Below are positions 8,253 to 16,604 of a stretch of 64,000 nucleotides of DNA, one piece after another. The DNA is taken from the NCBI GenBank assembly GCA_964587155.1, contig CAZPKF010000011.1, positions 19,913 through 83,912 of the forward strand, in the 5' to 3' direction. Numbering within the stretch: position 1 is the stretch's first letter; every line of letters begins with the position of its first letter. The notes below the pieces were generated by a model. The model saw only the letters and a list, made by a program, of their open reading frames with translations. It was not told the origin of the DNA and ran no database searches. This stretch comes from Hallerella sp964587155. GTDB taxonomy: Bacteria; Fibrobacterota; Fibrobacteria; Fibrobacterales; Fibrobacteraceae. A program made the position numbers and the translations under genes.

Positions 8253-9091
8253 CGGCGTAGGCTCCTGATGGAAATCTTTTGCCGCACGCGCAAATCCGGG
8301 ATGGTGTCGGAGATTTTCTTTTCTATCACCCGGACTCGCCCTTCTATCTGAAGTTCCCCTTCAACCACCTTTCCCGCATTGACATCAAACAAAATGGTTC
8401 CCGTTCCCAAGACAAAATCCGGGCTTTCCGTAATTTGCAATTCATCTTCGCTGTGTTGACGGTATCGAACATTCATTTCGAGCTTTGCAAACTCCACGCC
8501 ATTTTTTTCAAAAACATCCACCAACTTGAACCATTTATAGACAACGCTTTGCCCATGGCCTTCATCGGCAAGGGCCTGTTGCCTTTCCCAAGAATCTCCA
8601 ACAGCAAGGGGACTCGACGGCAAAACAGGTTGAACTTTCAGAAAAATTTTGCGGATATCCACATCACCGACATCTGGAAGCGCAACCATGTCGTCAAAAC
8701 GGACGGATTGCATTTCACCATCACCGCCCATTTTATATTGCACCGCCTGCGTTTTCAAGTAACGTTCGATATGATCCGTTTCTTCCACCGAGCGGTTATC
8801 CGAAGAATAACTGGCCGAATCCACGCGAAGCAAAAAACGTCCGGTTCCATCATCATAAGCGGAAAGGAGTTCCGAATGGACTACAACATAAATATTCGCA
8901 TTCATCGATTGCGGTGATGCCGCATTCCCAGAATCCGGCGATTCCATCAAGAATTGCAAGGAGCTTGTCAACTTGTAGTCTTCCGGCATCGGATTTTGCG
9001 TGTTGAATCCGAGAGTGACTGTCTTTTCGTTGCATGCGGTCAAAGCTGCCGCAAAAGCAAACGTCAAGGGCAAAAACGCAAAACGGTTCAT
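8249..9091 (-). CDS. Outer-envelope lipoprotein of unknown function
   Basis: The 280 aa product has a lipoprotein signal (hydrophobic stretch ending L-T-A-C, lipidated Cys near residue 20). The mature part is predominantly beta, with P-L-A-V-G-D-S-W-E-R and V-L-G-T-G-T-I-L-F-D segments that recall DUF6263-type lipoproteins, in which a V-G-D-x-W motif is common; this is a tentative likeness. It ends R-V-R-Q-K-I-S-I-R-S-L. It starts the envelope part of the cluster: 14 bp after tadA and overlapping the beta-helix gene by 4 bp. It could be the outer-membrane anchor for the motor-linked system, but there is no direct evidence. Confidence 0.72.
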   Translation of the reverse strand: MNRFAFLPLTFAFAAALTACNEKTVTLGFNTQNPMPEDYKLTSSLQFLMESPDSGNAASPQSMNANIYVVVHSELLSAYDDGTGRFLLRVDSASYSSDNRSVEETDHIERYLKTQAVQYKMGGDGEMQSVRFDDMVALPDVGDVDIRKIFLKVQPVLPSSPLAVGDSWERQQALADEGHGQSVVYKWFKLVDVFEKNGVEFAKLEMNVRYRQHSEDELQITESPDFVLGTGTILFDVNAGKVVEGELQIEGRVRVIEKKISDTIPDLRVRQKISIRSLRR

Positions 9092-9105
9092 ATTTCAAAG
9101 ATAAT

Positions 9106-9609
9106 TCAAGAAAGGTTTTTCTTTGGCGGTTTCTGGCCAGAATCGCCCTTCTTTTCGCGCATTTCCATGAAAAACGCTTTCAACAGGCCCAAGCATTCTT
9201 CGGATTTGACACCACCAGTCACTTGAACTTTTTGTCCCAAGGCATTTCCCGTAATCACATCAATCGTCGTACCGCAACCGCCAAAACGCGTATCGGGAGA
9301 TCCGTAGACAATTCGTGAAATTCGGCTGTTCAAAATCGCTCCGGCGCACATGGGACACGGTTCCAGTGTGACATAAAGAGTCGCTCCGGAAAGTCGCCAG
9401 TTTTCTAAAGCAGAAGAGGCCGCTCCTATGGCGATGATTTCTGCGTGGGCTGTTGCGTCTTTTAAAGTTTCCACCTGATTGTATCCGCGGGCAATGCACC
9501 TGCCGTCTTTGACAATAACGCACCCAATGGGAACTTCACCCTTTTCATATGCGCGTTCCGCTTCGCGGAGTGCGGCATCCATCCAACGCAAATCTTCTTT
9601 ATCTGTCAT
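9106..9609 (-). CDS. tadA: tRNA-specific adenosine deaminase TadA
   Basis: TadA deaminates A34 to inosine in tRNA-Arg(ACG), allowing reading of CGU/CGC/CGA. The 167 aa product has the zinc-deaminase signature: AHAEI (His ligand and catalytic Glu) and EPCPMCAGAI (two Cys ligands), preceded by GEVPIGCVIV. I chose the ATG at 9609 (M-T-D-K-E-D-L), which has an AGAAGGG ribosome site; a longer form to 9651 would run deeper into the symporter gene. It overlaps the symporter's stop by 11 bp. Its substrate, tRNA-Arg(ACG), is in the same window at 56566-56639. Confidence 0.95.
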   Translation of the reverse strand: MTDKEDLRWMDAALREAERAYEKGEVPIGCVIVKDGRCIARGYNQVETLKDATAHAEIIAIGAASSALENWRLSGATLYVTLEPCPMCAGAILNSRISRIVYGSPDTRFGGCGTTIDVITGNALGQKVQVTGGVKSEECLGLLKAFFMEMREKKGDSGQKPPKKNLS

Positions 9610-11071
9610 GAACCCTTCTTGTGAAAATCCCCAGAATCCAGGCAACGGCAAATGTTGTCACACAGGAAATGACCGGATTCCAAAAAAAGCACAGCACTCC
9701 GCCAAATGGAGGCTGATATGATGGAAATACGGGAATCGAATTGAAAAGTAGAATAGAGAACATCCCGCAGAGGACCCCAACAGAAATTTGCCAGGTCTTT
9801 AATTTGTTGGCAAAAAACGCCAACAGGAACATCGCCAAAAGCGGTCCCGTAAAAAGTCCCGTAAAGAACAGTGCATTTTTCAGCAGGGAATCGCTTTGCA
9901 TTGCCGCAGCGACAAAAGCACACCCCGTACTGAGGAGTGCCCAAAGAATCGTCCACAGCCTTGCCTTGGCAAGAGAAGAGGCATTTTCAGTCCGCACGAG
10001 CAATACATCTTTTACCGTCGTATTGCCAAGGGCATTGATGGCGCTAGAAAGACTGCTCATGGCCGCAGCATAAATAGCGGCGACAACAAGCCCTGTCGCG
10101 CCTGCAGGGAGCGTATTCACGATGAAATGCGGAAAGACTTCATTCAGCGGAATTTGCGCCGGGAGAATTTCAACGCCCGCCACTTGGTAATACACAAACA
10201 GCCCCGCGCCAACAAGGAAAAAAAGAACGGAGACAAAAACGCCCAAAACCATACTGAGAATGCTCGATGCATTTGCCGACTTCACCGAATCACAGCTCAA
10301 ATAACGCTGCACAAATTGCTGATCACAACCGCGGATGGAAATTTCCGTAAACGCATACGCAATACCCGCCGAAAGAAGGTTTCGCGCGTTTGCCGGATTC
10401 CAGTCTAATGCATCAAAAAATTTGGTTTTCCCCGCCGAAGAAGCCATTCCGAGCATTTCCGAAAATCCGCCAACTCCATCCGCCAAGACCCATAGGGCAA
10501 AAACGCCTCCGCCAAACAGCACAAGAAATTGCATCACGTCGGTCCAAACAACGGCTTTGAATCCGCCAAACCAGGTGTAAACAGTCGAAACAACAGCCGT
10601 AATCAAAATGGCCACGCGGATATCCACGCCCAAAATCGGAGCGAGAACAAGGGACGGCGCATACAAAAGAATCCCCATGCGAAGAAGAAGATGCAAACAA
10701 TAAAATACGGCAGCAAGTCGGCGAACCGTTGGCGAGAAACGGCGTTCAAAAATTTCATACGCGCTTGAAATTTTAGCCGCCCGAATCCGCGGAATAAAAA
10801 CGAACCCGACCACAGCGATAGCTATCAATGCCCCGATGTTGTTCATGAGAAAACTCATGTCCGCCGAATAAGATTCTGCAGGATTTCCCAAAAAAGTCGT
10901 TGCACTGACCGATGTCGCGATTAAACTCACGCCGATGGCTATCCACGGCATGGATCCGCCGCCGCGCATATATTCGCCATAATTTTTGTTGCCGCGAGAT
11001 GTCCAAAGTCCAATGCCGACAGAAAATAACACATAAAGGCACAGGACAATCCAATCTATTGAAGTAAACAT
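9599..11071 (-). CDS. Sodium:solute symporter (SSS/SLC5 family)
   Basis: The 490 aa polytopic protein shows about 13 membrane helices and the SSS pattern: Y-x-R-G-G-G-S-M-P-W after helix 1, an unwound G-x-S-L-I-A-T-S-V-S-A-T-T-F-L-G segment, V-V-S-T-V-Y-T-W-F-G-G-F-K-A-V-V-W-T-D in mid-protein, and A-A-A-M-S-S-L-S-S-A-I-N-A-L where the family binds Na+. It imports a solute using the sodium gradient; the substrate (sugar, sialic acid, amino acid or other) cannot be told from sequence. It lies 3 bp after the GGDEF gene and overlaps tadA, so it is likely co-transcribed with both. Confidence 0.9.
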   Translation of the reverse strand: MFTSIDWIVLCLYVLFSVGIGLWTSRGNKNYGEYMRGGGSMPWIAIGVSLIATSVSATTFLGNPAESYSADMSFLMNNIGALIAIAVVGFVFIPRIRAAKISSAYEIFERRFSPTVRRLAAVFYCLHLLLRMGILLYAPSLVLAPILGVDIRVAILITAVVSTVYTWFGGFKAVVWTDVMQFLVLFGGGVFALWVLADGVGGFSEMLGMASSAGKTKFFDALDWNPANARNLLSAGIAYAFTEISIRGCDQQFVQRYLSCDSVKSANASSILSMVLGVFVSVLFFLVGAGLFVYYQVAGVEILPAQIPLNEVFPHFIVNTLPAGATGLVVAAIYAAAMSSLSSAINALGNTTVKDVLLVRTENASSLAKARLWTILWALLSTGCAFVAAAMQSDSLLKNALFFTGLFTGPLLAMFLLAFFANKLKTWQISVGVLCGMFSILLFNSIPVFPSYQPPFGGVLCFFWNPVISCVTTFAVAWILGIFTRRVHDR

Positions 11072-11074
11072 CGG

Positions 11075-12967
11075 TTAGGTTTCCAACTGAGAATTCGATC
11101 GCGCCAGTTCTTCGGCGAATTCTTCTTCCGTATTCCGGTTTTCATAGCGGATAACGCGATTGCGTCCGCTGTCCTTCGCCTTGTAAAGTGCCTCATCCGC
11201 ATACTGAACTGCCCGAAGCATTTCTCCATGGAAATCCTCTGCGGCAAGGAAGCATCCAATGCTCACCGACACGTTGATGGGATTCCCCTGTTGAATATCA
11301 ATCGGTTTGGAACAAACCGAGGTGCGAATGTTTTCCGCCGTATTCACCAATGATGTTTCTGTCGCATCGGGAATCGCGACAAAAAACTCTTCGCCGCCAT
11401 ACCTTGCCAGCAAATTTTCTCCCGTTTGCGCAACAGATGCTATCCGGGAAGCGACTTCTTTCAAAACGGCGTCTCCCGCCTGATGCCCATAAGTATCGTT
11501 GATTTTTTTGAAATGGTCTATATCCATCATCATCACGCCGACGTTGCGCGTTTGGTGAACCTGATTCAATTTGTCGATTTTCTCGTCAATCGTGCGGCGA
11601 TTCAACAGCCCCGTCAACGCATCGTGATACATTTTGAATTGTTCAAATTCAAATTGTTTTCCGCGCTGATAAGCGAAATAAGCGATGTTCACCATAAAGC
11701 GGAGCAAATCTTTTTCCAATTGGCCCAAGACTTCCGGATAATGGCGTTCCAGGCAAATGGCTAGTTCAGAAGGCTCATTCAAAGCCGCATTGCGCATGGT
11801 CATAGAACTGGGTTGCACAAAAAGATATCGCAGAGAATGATTGCGGACTTCGCCATCGTTCAACCGGGGAACATAATCCGAAGGCCGTCCGCTGAAGGTG
11901 CGTTCCGTTGGCATGTGCTGCATCATGGCCAATTGCAGAATTCCCTTGTCCGACAGCGAAAAACGCATTCCTTCGAAACTCTGTTCATCTTCGCCGCGGC
12001 AAAAAGCCACTGTTCCTTCATCCGATTCCGGATGATCGAAAACAAGAATCATGATGCGATCCGCTTGGAAATTTCGGCTGACATAATCGAAAATTTCCTT
12101 GTAAGTATCCCGCAGCATCGTCGTTTTGAAAAACTTTTGTTGGTATGTGGTGAGCTCGTAAAACTTTTTCTTTTCCCGATAATTCGCCGCCGACGTGTAA
12201 CTTTTGTACGTGAGCATGTAAAACATGAGTGCGAAATTGTTGAGAATGGGAATTATGTCCGCAGAAAACGCGTTTTGTTCCAAAGAATCCACAACCAGAG
12301 CTCCTACGCGCTCCTTTTTGCCGTTGAAGATGGGAACTCCGGCCACAGAATGCACCTGAGGAACACCTTTGTAATACCCCAGCCCTTTTCCATTCAAAAG
12401 ATCCCCTTCCAAAATGCGCAACAAGTCGCAGTTTGCCAATTGCCCTACGATTCCCGCTCCATCAGCGATTTCCGCCGACGGGTTGATTTCGTCTTCGGAT
12501 GTTGTTGAATATTGCCGCACACGGAAAGCTTTGCCGCTCCCTGTTTTAAAAAGAAGCACAACGGAATGCGCATGGGGAATCAGACCGCACAGCGACCGAA
12601 GCACCGCCGCATAAGCCACGTTCAAATCCTTTTCCAACTTTTGCCAAATTTCATCATCCTTGAGTTTACTGAACGCCGAATCCCCTTCCCCCGGATAAGC
12701 TGAAAAGGTTTCTTTCGTCGCAAGGACTATTCCTGTTTGCGTCATGGCGGGGCGCAAAATGCGACCGACTTCGGTCCGATCCGTTTCCCGGTTCGCCCGC
12801 AAAATGGGAACAGTCGCCGTCTTCTTCGCCGCAACAGGAAGACTTGGCCTGTTCAACCAGGCAAGTACCAGAGCGACTAACGCAAAGGGAATGGCAAAAA
12901 GAAAAAGGCCGCCTTGTAACGCAAGACCCACCAAAAAACCGGAAACGACGTATAAAATATCAGACAT
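11075..12967 (-). CDS. GAF-GGDEF diguanylate cyclase
   Basis: Diguanylate cyclases make the second messenger c-di-GMP from two GTP. The 630 aa product has an N-terminal membrane hairpin (about 5-40), a GAF-like sensor at roughly 120-265 and a second, less clear one at roughly 290-430. A complete GGDEF domain spans about 450-610 with the active-site motif GGEEF at 524-528 in R-Y-G-G-E-E-F. The N-terminal domain signature H-D-A-L-T-G-L-L-N-R-R and the D-I-D-H-F-K metal site are intact. The inhibitory RxxD motif normally five residues before GGEEF is replaced by T-G-E-N, so product feedback by that site is probably absent. It follows lptG by 18 bp and precedes the symporter by 3 bp. Confidence 0.92.
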   Translation of the reverse strand: MSDILYVVSGFLVGLALQGGLFLFAIPFALVALVLAWLNRPSLPVAAKKTATVPILRANRETDRTEVGRILRPAMTQTGIVLATKETFSAYPGEGDSAFSKLKDDEIWQKLEKDLNVAYAAVLRSLCGLIPHAHSVVLLFKTGSGKAFRVRQYSTTSEDEINPSAEIADGAGIVGQLANCDLLRILEGDLLNGKGLGYYKGVPQVHSVAGVPIFNGKKERVGALVVDSLEQNAFSADIIPILNNFALMFYMLTYKSYTSAANYREKKKFYELTTYQQKFFKTTMLRDTYKEIFDYVSRNFQADRIMILVFDHPESDEGTVAFCRGEDEQSFEGMRFSLSDKGILQLAMMQHMPTERTFSGRPSDYVPRLNDGEVRNHSLRYLFVQPSSMTMRNAALNEPSELAICLERHYPEVLGQLEKDLLRFMVNIAYFAYQRGKQFEFEQFKMYHDALTGLLNRRTIDEKIDKLNQVHQTRNVGVMMMDIDHFKKINDTYGHQAGDAVLKEVASRIASVAQTGENLLARYGGEEFFVAIPDATETSLVNTAENIRTSVCSKPIDIQQGNPINVSVSIGCFLAAEDFHGEMLRAVQYADEALYKAKDSGRNRVIRYENRNTEEEFAEELARSNSQLET

Positions 12968-12985
12968 ATTCCACCGGGCAATCGT

Positions 12986-14233
12986 TTAGGGACGGAATGA
13001 CCGGTACAACATTCCCACGGCGATGACCGCAAAAATAATGTGCCCAATCCAGGCCCCGAGCATGGGATCCACTGCACCGTTTTCACCCATTTTGAGACCA
13101 ATCCGAATAACTACATAATAGCTAAACACCAAAAGAATCCCAACCCCGAATTTTTGAGAAAGGCCTCCGTTTCGATTAAAACGGTGAGCGAGAGCCGCCC
13201 CGATGAGCAATACGATAAAATTCATCACCGAACCAGAAAACTTAAAGTAATAAGCCGTTTCCAATTTACTGGTTTTTTCCCCCGAACGCCGTTGCACTTC
13301 AATTTTTCTCAAAATGGTTTTTGCATCCATTTCGTCACCGCGTTGCCGTTCGTCCAAAAAATCTTCCGGGAGCAGACTTGTCTTGTCTTTTAAACTTTCA
13401 CGGGAAAAATGCCGAACGCGCACCGTTCCATCGTTCAAAAATAATCTCCGAAATCCATCTTCAAGCCTCCAAAAGCCCGGCTTGATTTTTTCAATTTCCT
13501 GCGGGAGAGAATCTTTCACCGTTAAAGAATTTCCATTTGAATGCGCAGAATCCGCAGAAGAAAAGAATTTTCCCTGTTCCCTGGCTTTCGCCTTTTTGCG
13601 GACAACCTCACCCTTGGACGGAAATTTTTTCCAAACCGTATCCGGCCCCATCCAACGCAAGCGGCGGGCATCAAAACGTTCGTGAAGGTTCCCTTCCCGA
13701 TAAATGAGCAAGACGACATCCCTGCCGAGCTTCGCATTTCCGCTGTAAGAGCGCATGAACCAGCTGGTTTTGTCCCCCGAAATATATACGAAATCGCGCT
13801 TGTCTTTAATCCGCGGATCCCTGCGCTGCTGCGCCATCGGTTCCATAATTTTATAACGGGAATGATTGGCGTCCGGCAAGACTTTCGCATCCAGGTAAAA
13901 AGAAATTCCCGTCACGGCGATTCCCACCCAGAAAATGGGAAACAATGCGCGGAATGGACTTCTTCCGGACTGCTGAATCGCCATGATTTCCAAATGGCGG
14001 GACATATTCCCCACCGAAGCCACGACACCGATGAAAAGGGCAACCGGAGTCACCAGATAAACAATATACGGCAAATACGCCAAATAATATTCACAGGCAT
14101 CGGCCAAATCGCGAGAAAGCCACGTTTTGATATTTCCCACAAAATCGATTACGATGAACATGAATACCGCGCCCAGAAGCACGAGCAAAAACATCTTCAA
14201 AAAATGCAGCACCAGGTATCGTGAAAACTTCAC
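12986..14233 (-). CDS. lptG: LPS export permease, LptG-type (YjgP/YjgQ family)
   Basis: LptF and LptG are the inner-membrane subunits that, with the LptB ATPase, extract lipopolysaccharide and pass it to LptC/LptA. The 415 aa product has the family layout: membrane helices at the N-terminus (V-L-H-F-L-K-M-F-L-L-V-L-L-G), a periplasmic beta-jellyroll insert of about 200 residues, and C-terminal helices (V-M-N-F-I-V-L-L-I-G-A-A-L-A-H-R-F, then S-Y-Y-V-V-I-R-I-G). The G-R-S-P-F-R-A-L loop before helix 3 is typical of the coupling-helix region. The start is a GTG overlapping the lptF stop (GTGA). Assigning G versus F rests mainly on order and divergence. Confidence 0.85.
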   Translation of the reverse strand: MKFSRYLVLHFLKMFLLVLLGAVFMFIVIDFVGNIKTWLSRDLADACEYYLAYLPYIVYLVTPVALFIGVVASVGNMSRHLEIMAIQQSGRSPFRALFPIFWVGIAVTGISFYLDAKVLPDANHSRYKIMEPMAQQRRDPRIKDKRDFVYISGDKTSWFMRSYSGNAKLGRDVVLLIYREGNLHERFDARRLRWMGPDTVWKKFPSKGEVVRKKAKAREQGKFFSSADSAHSNGNSLTVKDSLPQEIEKIKPGFWRLEDGFRRLFLNDGTVRVRHFSRESLKDKTSLLPEDFLDERQRGDEMDAKTILRKIEVQRRSGEKTSKLETAYYFKFSGSVMNFIVLLIGAALAHRFNRNGGLSQKFGVGILLVFSYYVVIRIGLKMGENGAVDPMLGAWIGHIIFAVIAVGMLYRSFRP

Positions 14234-15651
14234 CGGGGAACCTCCTTTCCCGCTGATTTTTCACGGCGACATTTTTTCAAGATTCCCGAGAACAGGCTCT
14301 TTACCCGACCTAGCGGAGTCATTCCCGAATAACGGTCACGATACATTTTCCAGGTGAATAAAATTCCAAACGCACCGATTAAAACATTTGAAATCCACAT
14401 GGCCAGCGCCGGAGATACAATCAAGCGGTCCGCCAAGTTTTCTCCGCCAATCAAACACACCCAATACAGCACAAAGAACGCGATACTGTAAATAATTCCC
14501 GTTCCAATGCCGCCTTTTCTAGCCATAATTCCCAAAGGTGCGCCTATCAGCACAAAGACAATGCAGGCAACGCTCGTGCTGAATTTTTTGTGGACTTCAA
14601 CCCAATACTGAGCTTGCCGCTTCCTCTCGTTCAAAATACGGTCCGATACCCGTTGAACCAATCGCATCCGCGTTTTTTCCGCAACGGAAACATCCCGCAG
14701 TGCGCGGGAATGGCGCAAAGAATCGGAGTTCAAATTCCAATCTCCCTTCGCCGGAACCACGGAATCCCCCAAAAGAAGTTCCCTCATTCGAATCAAATCG
14801 GGGAATAGATCGTTCTTGGATTCTTCGACGATCTTGTTCTCGTTTTTTTTCGCCTCTTTAATCACGTCGAGCATCATTTCTATGGGCATTTCCCTGTCGC
14901 TGCGGTGCTTCCTATCCCGACGTTCAAGACGGTCATTCACATTTTTCATGGCAAAATCTTCTGACGAGAATCGAATTCGGAAATAATCCGCCGCATTATC
15001 CTTGTCGACCATGTGGTTTTCTCCGCTTTTTAAGCGGAGCATCAGCGTAGAACCGTTGTCCACATAATCCATCGTCGCGCTGTCCGCAATGACGACCCGG
15101 GGAGGCCCCTTGCCCCCCGTTTCAAAAATCTGGATTCCATACAACGTTCCCGTCGACGGATCTATCCTGTCCACCCAAAGTTGGACTCCGGGAAATTGCG
15201 TTATAAGTTTTCCCGCATCGACAAAGGCATGCGGTTTTTTCCGGGAAACGGCACTCATCAGTTCCACAGAACGGTGGTTCGCTTCCGGCAAGATCCAATT
15301 ATTGAACAAGATGAGCAACTCTGCAACCAAAACGCCGACAAGCAAAACCGGTCGCATCATGGAAAGTGGCGAAACTCCCGCCGCTTTCATCGCCGTAATC
15401 TCCTGATCTCCGGAAAGGCGGCCAAACGCCATCAAACAGGCAACCAAAACAGCCATAGGAATAGACAGGGATAGCATCCATGCGATATTCAATAAAAAAA
15501 TTTCAAATACGGTAGAAGCGGGGAGCCCTTTGGAAAGCACGTTGTCCAAAATGGTCACCAAAAAATCGACCACAAAAAGGAATGTGATGACAAACAACGC
15601 CAACAAAAAGGGCGCGACATGTTCCTTCAACACATACCGGACAAGAATCAT
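14230..15651 (-). CDS. lptF: LPS export permease, LptF-type (YjgP/YjgQ family)
   Basis: This is the partner of the downstream LptG-type gene. The 473 aa product starts MILVRYVLKEHVAPFLLALF and has three N-terminal helices. A coupling segment F-G-R-L-S-G-D-Q-E-I-T-A-M-K-A-A-G-V-S is very characteristic of the family, followed by a long, partly charged periplasmic insert and three C-terminal helices (C-I-V-F-V-L-I-G-A-P-L-G-I-M-A-R-K-G-G). The insert is longer than usual and carries a Lys/Glu/Arg-rich stretch near residues 235-275. It is the first gene of the long minus-strand run and diverges from bamD across 71 bp. Confidence 0.88.
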   Translation of the reverse strand: MILVRYVLKEHVAPFLLALFVITFLFVVDFLVTILDNVLSKGLPASTVFEIFLLNIAWMLSLSIPMAVLVACLMAFGRLSGDQEITAMKAAGVSPLSMMRPVLLVGVLVAELLILFNNWILPEANHRSVELMSAVSRKKPHAFVDAGKLITQFPGVQLWVDRIDPSTGTLYGIQIFETGGKGPPRVVIADSATMDYVDNGSTLMLRLKSGENHMVDKDNAADYFRIRFSSEDFAMKNVNDRLERRDRKHRSDREMPIEMMLDVIKEAKKNENKIVEESKNDLFPDLIRMRELLLGDSVVPAKGDWNLNSDSLRHSRALRDVSVAEKTRMRLVQRVSDRILNERKRQAQYWVEVHKKFSTSVACIVFVLIGAPLGIMARKGGIGTGIIYSIAFFVLYWVCLIGGENLADRLIVSPALAMWISNVLIGAFGILFTWKMYRDRYSGMTPLGRVKSLFSGILKKCRREKSAGKEVPR

Positions 15652-15672
15652 AACGTTTTTTCAGTTCTTTTT

Positions 15673-15714
15673 TTGCTAATTTAGCAACTTGAAAAACATA
15701 CCATCCTTTTCAAG
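15673..15714. promoter_or_regulatory. Two adjacent perfect inverted repeats between lptF and bamD
   Basis: A 15-bp palindrome (TTGCTAA-T-TTAGCAA, 15673-15687) is directly followed by CTTGAAAA, 11 nt, TTTTCAAG (15688-15714), ending 8 bp before the bamD ATG. The region must contain promoters for both divergent genes. The first element could be an operator and the second an mRNA hairpin covering the bamD ribosome site, which lacks an obvious Shine-Dalgarno. Confidence 0.5.
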
Positions 15715-15722
15715 ACGGTCCA

Positions 15723-16604
15723 ATGCGCATAAAAAAAGTTTTCTCGCCCATTCTGTGTTTGACACTCGGCATTTTGACCTTTTCCGCCTGCGCACCCAGC
15801 GAAGGTGGCGGCGACCGCACCCAAATGTGCAAAAACCGATTCGATGCCGCCGACAAAGAATTCAAAGAAGGCCATTACGGACGCGTTAAAGCTCCCCTTG
15901 AAGAAATCTTGAACCTGTGCATTGGAACCGGTTACATGGAACAAACACAGTTCCTGTTGGCCGAAAGCTATTTCAATTTGGAAGAATGGCTCGAAGCCCG
16001 TGGCGAATACGGCAGCTTCGTCAATAATTTCCCCAGTTCCCCATTTAACGAAACTGCGGAATTCCGCAAAGCAGTCGCCGCATTCAACATCGAATACAAC
16101 ATCGACCGGGATGAAACCAACACGACGCTAGCCATGCGCGACTTTGAAAAGTTCATCTCCAATCACCCAGAGTCACCGCTCATCGATTCTGTCAACCATT
16201 ACCTGAACCTTTTGCTTGAACGCAAAGCGGAACGCGATTTTCGAACAGCCCGACTCTACCATAAGTTGGGACATCCGCAATCTTCCGCCATTTACATGAA
16301 AGAATTTTTGGACCTTTATCCAAAGAGCAAACGCCGTCCAGAAGCGCTAAGTCTATTAGTCAAAAGCTATGCGGAATTAGACCAATTCGAATCCGCCAGG
16401 TATTACCTCGAAAATTACCGGATGACCGTTCCCGACAGCATCCAGAAACGCCTTGAATCACCCGAAAGCCAAGAGCGTTACATTGCCAAATTGGAAAAGA
16501 ACTTCCAAAAACGCCTTGAAAAAGAACAAAAGCAAAAATTGATAGAAAAGAAAGAAGCGAAAGAAGAAGCCGAAGCCCACCCCGAAGACGAGGATGAAGA
16601 TTGA
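15723..16604 (+). CDS. bamD: Outer-membrane assembly lipoprotein BamD
   Basis: BamD is the essential TPR lipoprotein of the BAM machine that folds outer-membrane barrels. The 293 aa product has a lipoprotein signal ending F-S-A-C (Cys near residue 23). At least five TPR-like helical pairs follow, with the family pattern: F-D-A-A-D-K-E-F-K-E-G-H-Y, Q-F-L-L-A-E-S-Y-F-N-L-E-E-W, F-V-N-N-F-P-S-S-P, F-I-S-N-H-P-E-S-P, and Y-M-K-E-F-L-D-L-Y-P-K-S. A highly charged Lys/Glu tail of about 45 residues ends in acidic residues, longer than in proteobacterial BamD. Its stop overlaps the next gene's TTG start. Confidence 0.88.
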   Translation: MRIKKVFSPILCLTLGILTFSACAPSEGGGDRTQMCKNRFDAADKEFKEGHYGRVKAPLEEILNLCIGTGYMEQTQFLLAESYFNLEEWLEARGEYGSFVNNFPSSPFNETAEFRKAVAAFNIEYNIDRDETNTTLAMRDFEKFISNHPESPLIDSVNHYLNLLLERKAERDFRTARLYHKLGHPQSSAIYMKEFLDLYPKSKRRPEALSLLVKSYAELDQFESARYYLENYRMTVPDSIQKRLESPESQERYIAKLEKNFQKRLEKEQKQKLIEKKEAKEEAEAHPEDEDED

